A DNA stretch of 64,000 bases. It comes from Emergencia timonensis (GTDB taxonomy: Bacteria > Bacillota > Clostridia > Peptostreptococcales > Anaerovoracaceae). The translations under genes were made by a program, and so were the position numbers. Where the stretch lies: NCBI RefSeq assembly GCF_900086585.1, contig NZ_FLKM01000009.1, positions 496,001 to 560,000 of the forward strand, in the 5' to 3' direction. How positions within the stretch are numbered: the first letter of the stretch is position 1; each line of letters begins with the position of its first letter. Shown piece by piece: positions 60,932 through 64,000 of the stretch. The notes under the pieces were generated by a model. It saw only the letters and a program-made list of their open reading frames with translations, did no database searches and was not told the origin of the DNA.

Positions 60932-62173
60932 TTATCTAATTTGCCCACTGCCGGAAATCACATATTTGTAGGAGACAAGCTGGTTTACACCCATGGGGCC
61001 TCTGGCGTGGAGTTTCTGGGTGGAAATGCCGATCTCTGCCCCCAGTCCCAGCTCGCCGCCGTCGGTGAACCTGGTAGAAGCGTTGTGATAGACTGCAGCA
61101 GAATCTACGGAAGCCAGAAAACGGTCTGCAGCAGCCTGGTCAGAGGTGACGATGCAGTCGCTGTGGTGAGACGAATATCTTTCAATGTGGTCGATGGCAT
61201 CGTCGATGCTGTTCACGATTTTGACGCCCATGATGTAGTCCAGATATTCACGGCTCCAGTCTCCCTCGGAAGCTGCTTTGGCATGGGGCAGCAGGCGGCA
61301 GGCCGCTTCGTCTGCTCTCAGCTCCACGTCTTTTTCGGCCAGCTTTTCGGCCATGGCAGGTAAAAAGACCGCCGCAATCTCTTTGTGGACCAAAAGCTTT
61401 TCTGCCGCATTGCAGACGGAAGGCCTGGAGGTCTTTGCGTTGAAAACGATATCAAGGGCCATGGAGATGTCGGCGGCTCGATCCACGTAAATGTGGCAGT
61501 TACCGACACCGGTTTCTATGACCGGCACTTTGGCATTGTCTACGACTGATCTGATCAGACCGGCGCCGCCTCTTGGAATGAGTACATCGAGATATTCTGT
61601 CAAAGCCATCATTTCAGCGGCGGATTCCCTAGAGGTATCTTCCACCAGCTGGATGCAGTCCGCGGGCAGGGCAGTGGAGGAAAGCGCATCTCTCATGACC
61701 CCGGTGATGGCCATGTTGGAGTGAAAAGCTTCTTTTCCGCCTCTGAGGATGCAGGCGTTGCCTGCTTTGATGCAGAGGGCTGCGCAGTCGCTGGTCACGT
61801 TGGGACGAGCTTCGAAGATGATGCCGCAGACACCAAGGGGAACGGAAGTCTTCTGTACGTGAAGACCGTTTGGAAGATCTCGTTCTTCCAAAACCTGACC
61901 CACAGGATCGGGCCACTTGGAGACGGCGATGACAGCGTCTGCCATGGACTCGATGCGTTCTTCACTTAGAGAAAGCCGGTCAATCATGGAAGGTGACAAG
62001 CTGCCTTTGGCTGCTTCTACGTCCAGGGCGTTGGCGGTTAATATATCAGCCTTGTTTTGCAGCAGGGCAGAAGCGATTAATTCTAAAGCTTCTGTCTTCA
62101 CTGAAGAATCTTCTATTCGAAGGGTTCTGGCGGCGGACTTTGCCAGAGCGCCCATGTTTTCTAAATTTGTCAT
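60932..62173 (-). CDS. proA: Gamma-glutamyl phosphate reductase
   Basis: A 413-residue aldehyde-dehydrogenase-fold enzyme, second step of proline synthesis: glutamyl phosphate plus NADPH to glutamate semialdehyde. Family signatures: LPNGLHVQKTSVPLGVCGII and SRPSVCNAAEKLLVH, the latter with the catalytic Cys. The start at 62173 (MTNLENMGALAKSAARTL) has GGGAGGT upstream; a longer frame would overlap proB. It lies seven bases after proB. Confidence 0.95.
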   Translation of the reverse strand: MTNLENMGALAKSAARTLRIEDSSVKTEALELIASALLQNKADILTANALDVEAAKGSLSPSMIDRLSLSEERIESMADAVIAVSKWPDPVGQVLEERDLPNGLHVQKTSVPLGVCGIIFEARPNVTSDCAALCIKAGNACILRGGKEAFHSNMAITGVMRDALSSTALPADCIQLVEDTSRESAAEMMALTEYLDVLIPRGGAGLIRSVVDNAKVPVIETGVGNCHIYVDRAADISMALDIVFNAKTSRPSVCNAAEKLLVHKEIAAVFLPAMAEKLAEKDVELRADEAACRLLPHAKAASEGDWSREYLDYIMGVKIVNSIDDAIDHIERYSSHHSDCIVTSDQAAADRFLASVDSAAVYHNASTRFTDGGELGLGAEIGISTQKLHARGPMGVNQLVSYKYVISGSGQIR

Positions 62174-62180
62174 AAATGAT

Positions 62181-62978
62181 TTACCTCCCGGCTTTAAAAA
62201 TAGTTCCAATTGTCTGCCCCTCAAATAGGGGATAGAGGTTAGCTGGATTATCTCCTTTGATGACACAGCAGGGAATGCCGGCTCCAGTGGAGACTTTTGC
62301 TGCGCTGACTTTGGTAGTCATGCCGCCAGTGCCGAAAATTGAACCAGCGCCCCCTGCCAAAGCTTCCACCTTCGCATCAATTTTTTCTACGACAGGGATG
62401 CGGCGAGCGTCGCTGTGCTTTCGCGGATCTTTGTCGTAAAGTCCGTCGATATCGGTGAGAATCACCAAGAGGTCGGCGCCAATCAGCTTGGCGACGATGG
62501 CGGAGAGATTGTCGTTGTCGCCGAAATTGTTTCCCTCCAACTCGTCTGTTGCGACGGTATCGTTTTCGTTGACTACAGGAATGATGCCCATATCGATCAG
62601 CTCTGTAAAAGTATTCTGCACGTTTTGACGTCCCACCTTGTTGTCAACCACGTCGGCTGTCAGCAGAACCTGCGCGACGGTATGATTGTATTCGCCGAAG
62701 AATTTGTCATACATGAACATCAGTTCACACTGTCCGATGGCAGCCAGGGCCTGCTTTTTACTGGTCTCATTTGGACGGGCCTTTAAATTGAGTTTTCCCA
62801 CGCCTACACCGATAGCCCCGGAGGAAACCAGGGTGATTTCCTTGCCGGAGTTCTGCAGGTCAGCGATGACCTTGCAGAGGTTTTCGACGTGGCGGATGTT
62901 GATCTTTCCGCTGGGATGGGTCAAGGTAGAAGTTCCCACCTTGATGACGATTCTTTTGCTTTCCATAATCCTATTCAT
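62181..62978 (-). CDS. proB: Glutamate 5-kinase (short form without PUA domain)
   Basis: A 265-residue amino-acid-kinase-fold enzyme that phosphorylates glutamate, first step of proline synthesis. It opens RIVIKVGTSTLTHPSGKIN, and has LVSSGAIGVGVGKL, PVVNENDTVA, NNFGDNDNLSAIVA and TGGMTTKVSAAKVS. The C-terminal PUA domain of long ProB forms is missing, as in many Firmicutes. The start at 62978 has GGAG seven bases upstream and overlaps the hydF stop by eight bases. A second in-frame ATG is at 62966. Confidence 0.95.
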   Translation of the reverse strand: MNRIMESKRIVIKVGTSTLTHPSGKINIRHVENLCKVIADLQNSGKEITLVSSGAIGVGVGKLNLKARPNETSKKQALAAIGQCELMFMYDKFFGEYNHTVAQVLLTADVVDNKVGRQNVQNTFTELIDMGIIPVVNENDTVATDELEGNNFGDNDNLSAIVAKLIGADLLVILTDIDGLYDKDPRKHSDARRIPVVEKIDAKVEALAGGAGSIFGTGGMTTKVSAAKVSTGAGIPCCVIKGDNPANLYPLFEGQTIGTIFKAGR

Positions 62979-64000
62979 AAAAAATCTCCAGGCTTCGGCC
63001 TAAAATGCCGTTCATCTGTGCGATGAGGATGCCGTAATTGGTAAACGGTACCCCCTGCTCTTCTGCTGATTCCTGTCTGCAGACCATTTCTCTTTCACCT
63101 AACATACAGCCCCCACAGTGGACTACCAAGGCGTACGCCGATAGATCCTGGGGGAAATGCCCGCCGCTGGTGAATTCAAAGAGCAGCTTTTTACCGCTGT
63201 ACTTTTTGATCCAGCCGGGCAGCTTGACGGTTCCGATATCCTCGCACTGCCTGTGATGGGTACAGCCTTCGGAGATTAAAACGGTATCGCCGTCTTTCAG
63301 CTTGTTTAAATACTGGGCGCCGTAAACAGCCGTGTCCAAAATACCCTTGAATCTGGCAAACAGAATGGAGAAGGAGGTCAAAGGGACGCTGTCAGGCACG
63401 ATTTCCTTGACCTGCTGGAAAGCCTGGCTGTCGGTGACTACCAAGGCTGGCGGCTCTTTCAGTGCGTTAAGACAGGCCGAAAGCTCTGCAACTTGCGTTA
63501 CCATGGCGATGGCCTGCGTATCTAAGATGTCCCGTATGGTCTGCACCTGGGGCAGAATCATTCTCCCTTTAGGCGCCGAAGCGTCGATGGGCGTCACCAG
63601 GACGACGATGTCGCAGTCAGCAATTTTGTCTGCAATCAGCTTCTTATTGCTCTCCAGAGGCTTGCCGATTTCTGCAATCTTCTCTTTCAGTTCTGTAATA
63701 CCTTGACCGGTAAGGGCGCTGACCAGGATGTGAGGAAAATCGTACTGTTCCTTATTCTCCTCGTCAGCGCCTGTAATGAGGGATTCCATGTCGAGGTCCA
63801 CTTTGTTCAGGACTACGATATAAGGTATGTTCTTTTTCTTGAAAAGCTTTATCAGCTCCAGATCTTCTGCGGCAGGACCTACGAAATTGTCGATGACCAG
63901 CACTGCAACATCAGTCATGCCCAGTATCTGGTAAGATTTTGCCACTCGTTTCTCTCCTACTTTGCCGTCGTCGTCGATGCCGGGGGTGTCGATGATCACC
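62971..64000 (-). CDS. hydF: [FeFe]-hydrogenase H-cluster maturation GTPase HydF (5' end outside window)
   Basis: The C-terminal 343 residues of HydF, the scaffold on which HydE and HydG build the 2Fe subcluster. The visible part starts within the GTPase domain at the G3 motif (IIDTPGIDDDG), with G4 in VVLNKVDLD. The C-terminal cluster-binding domain has the CxH in EGCTHHRQCEDIG and CxxC in VVHCGGCMLGEREM. The P-loop lies beyond the window. It shows the organism makes H2 or uses it. The frame is open to the last base. Confidence 0.95.
   Translation of the reverse strand, partial: VIIDTPGIDDDGKVGEKRVAKSYQILGMTDVAVLVIDNFVGPAAEDLELIKLFKKKNIPYIVVLNKVDLDMESLITGADEENKEQYDFPHILVSALTGQGITELKEKIAEIGKPLESNKKLIADKIADCDIVVLVTPIDASAPKGRMILPQVQTIRDILDTQAIAMVTQVAELSACLNALKEPPALVVTDSQAFQQVKEIVPDSVPLTSFSILFARFKGILDTAVYGAQYLNKLKDGDTVLISEGCTHHRQCEDIGTVKLPGWIKKYSGKKLLFEFTSGGHFPQDLSAYALVVHCGGCMLGEREMVCRQESAEEQGVPFTNYGILIAQMNGILGRSLEIFYE

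Overview
The window is about 64 kb from a strictly anaerobic, amino-acid-fermenting member of the Clostridia. Evidence for this is the [FeFe]-hydrogenase maturase HydF, the AsrABC sulfite reductase with its hydrosulfide channel, a T-box riboswitch, strong AGGAGG ribosome binding sites, many MerR/GntR regulators and three large hybrid histidine kinases. A placement near Anaerovoracaceae is a guess from gene content.

Layout. 0-12 kb: a peptide and amino-acid catabolic regulon. A leftward set (FAD oxidoreductase, ferredoxin, M42 peptidase, lipoprotein substrate-binding protein, M29 aminopeptidase, FCD-type GntR regulator, nitrilase) faces a rightward oligopeptide ABC transporter. ATTTTGCAAAAT palindromes lie at both control regions. 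12-20 kb: M32 and M20 peptidases, MATE exporter, lipid kinase, a second M29 aminopeptidase behind a tandem repeat array, and a DapF/CntK-like racemase. 20-27 kb: a leader RNA and MutS2-like ATPase, a regulator with two GntR domains, and a hybrid kinase. 27-31 kb: an unusual three-gene cassette with a transglutaminase-like protein, an unknown protein and a Hint (hedgehog/intein) protein. 31-41 kb: two tRNAs, a BtrH-like protein, a MerR regulator, an MntP/YtaF-like membrane protein, a second repeat array upstream of a kinase/response-regulator pair, and a large beta-helix surface protein. 41-46 kb: a frameshifted TIGR04076 gene, a Crp/Fnr regulator, the HS- channel and asrABC. 46-54 kb: a 94-bp satellite array, HD and hydantoinase proteins, an ArsR-type regulator, an ABC exporter, a GNAT protein and TrmO. 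54-64 kb: a 1217-residue hybrid kinase, a Trp T-box with a TrpB-like enzyme, a ZIP transporter, proA, proB and hydF (cut by the window end).

Most notable: (1) a dispersed 90-92 bp tandem repeat (17.6, 34.5 and, shortened, 51.0 kb). Its two stem-loops keep pairing while their sequence changes, each full unit ends in an extended -10 box, and most units carry a 13-codon reading frame. (2) The Hint/transglutaminase-like cassette. (3) A small Crp/Fnr regulon defined by TGTTGC-N4-GCAACA sites, one of which lies inside a terminator stem.
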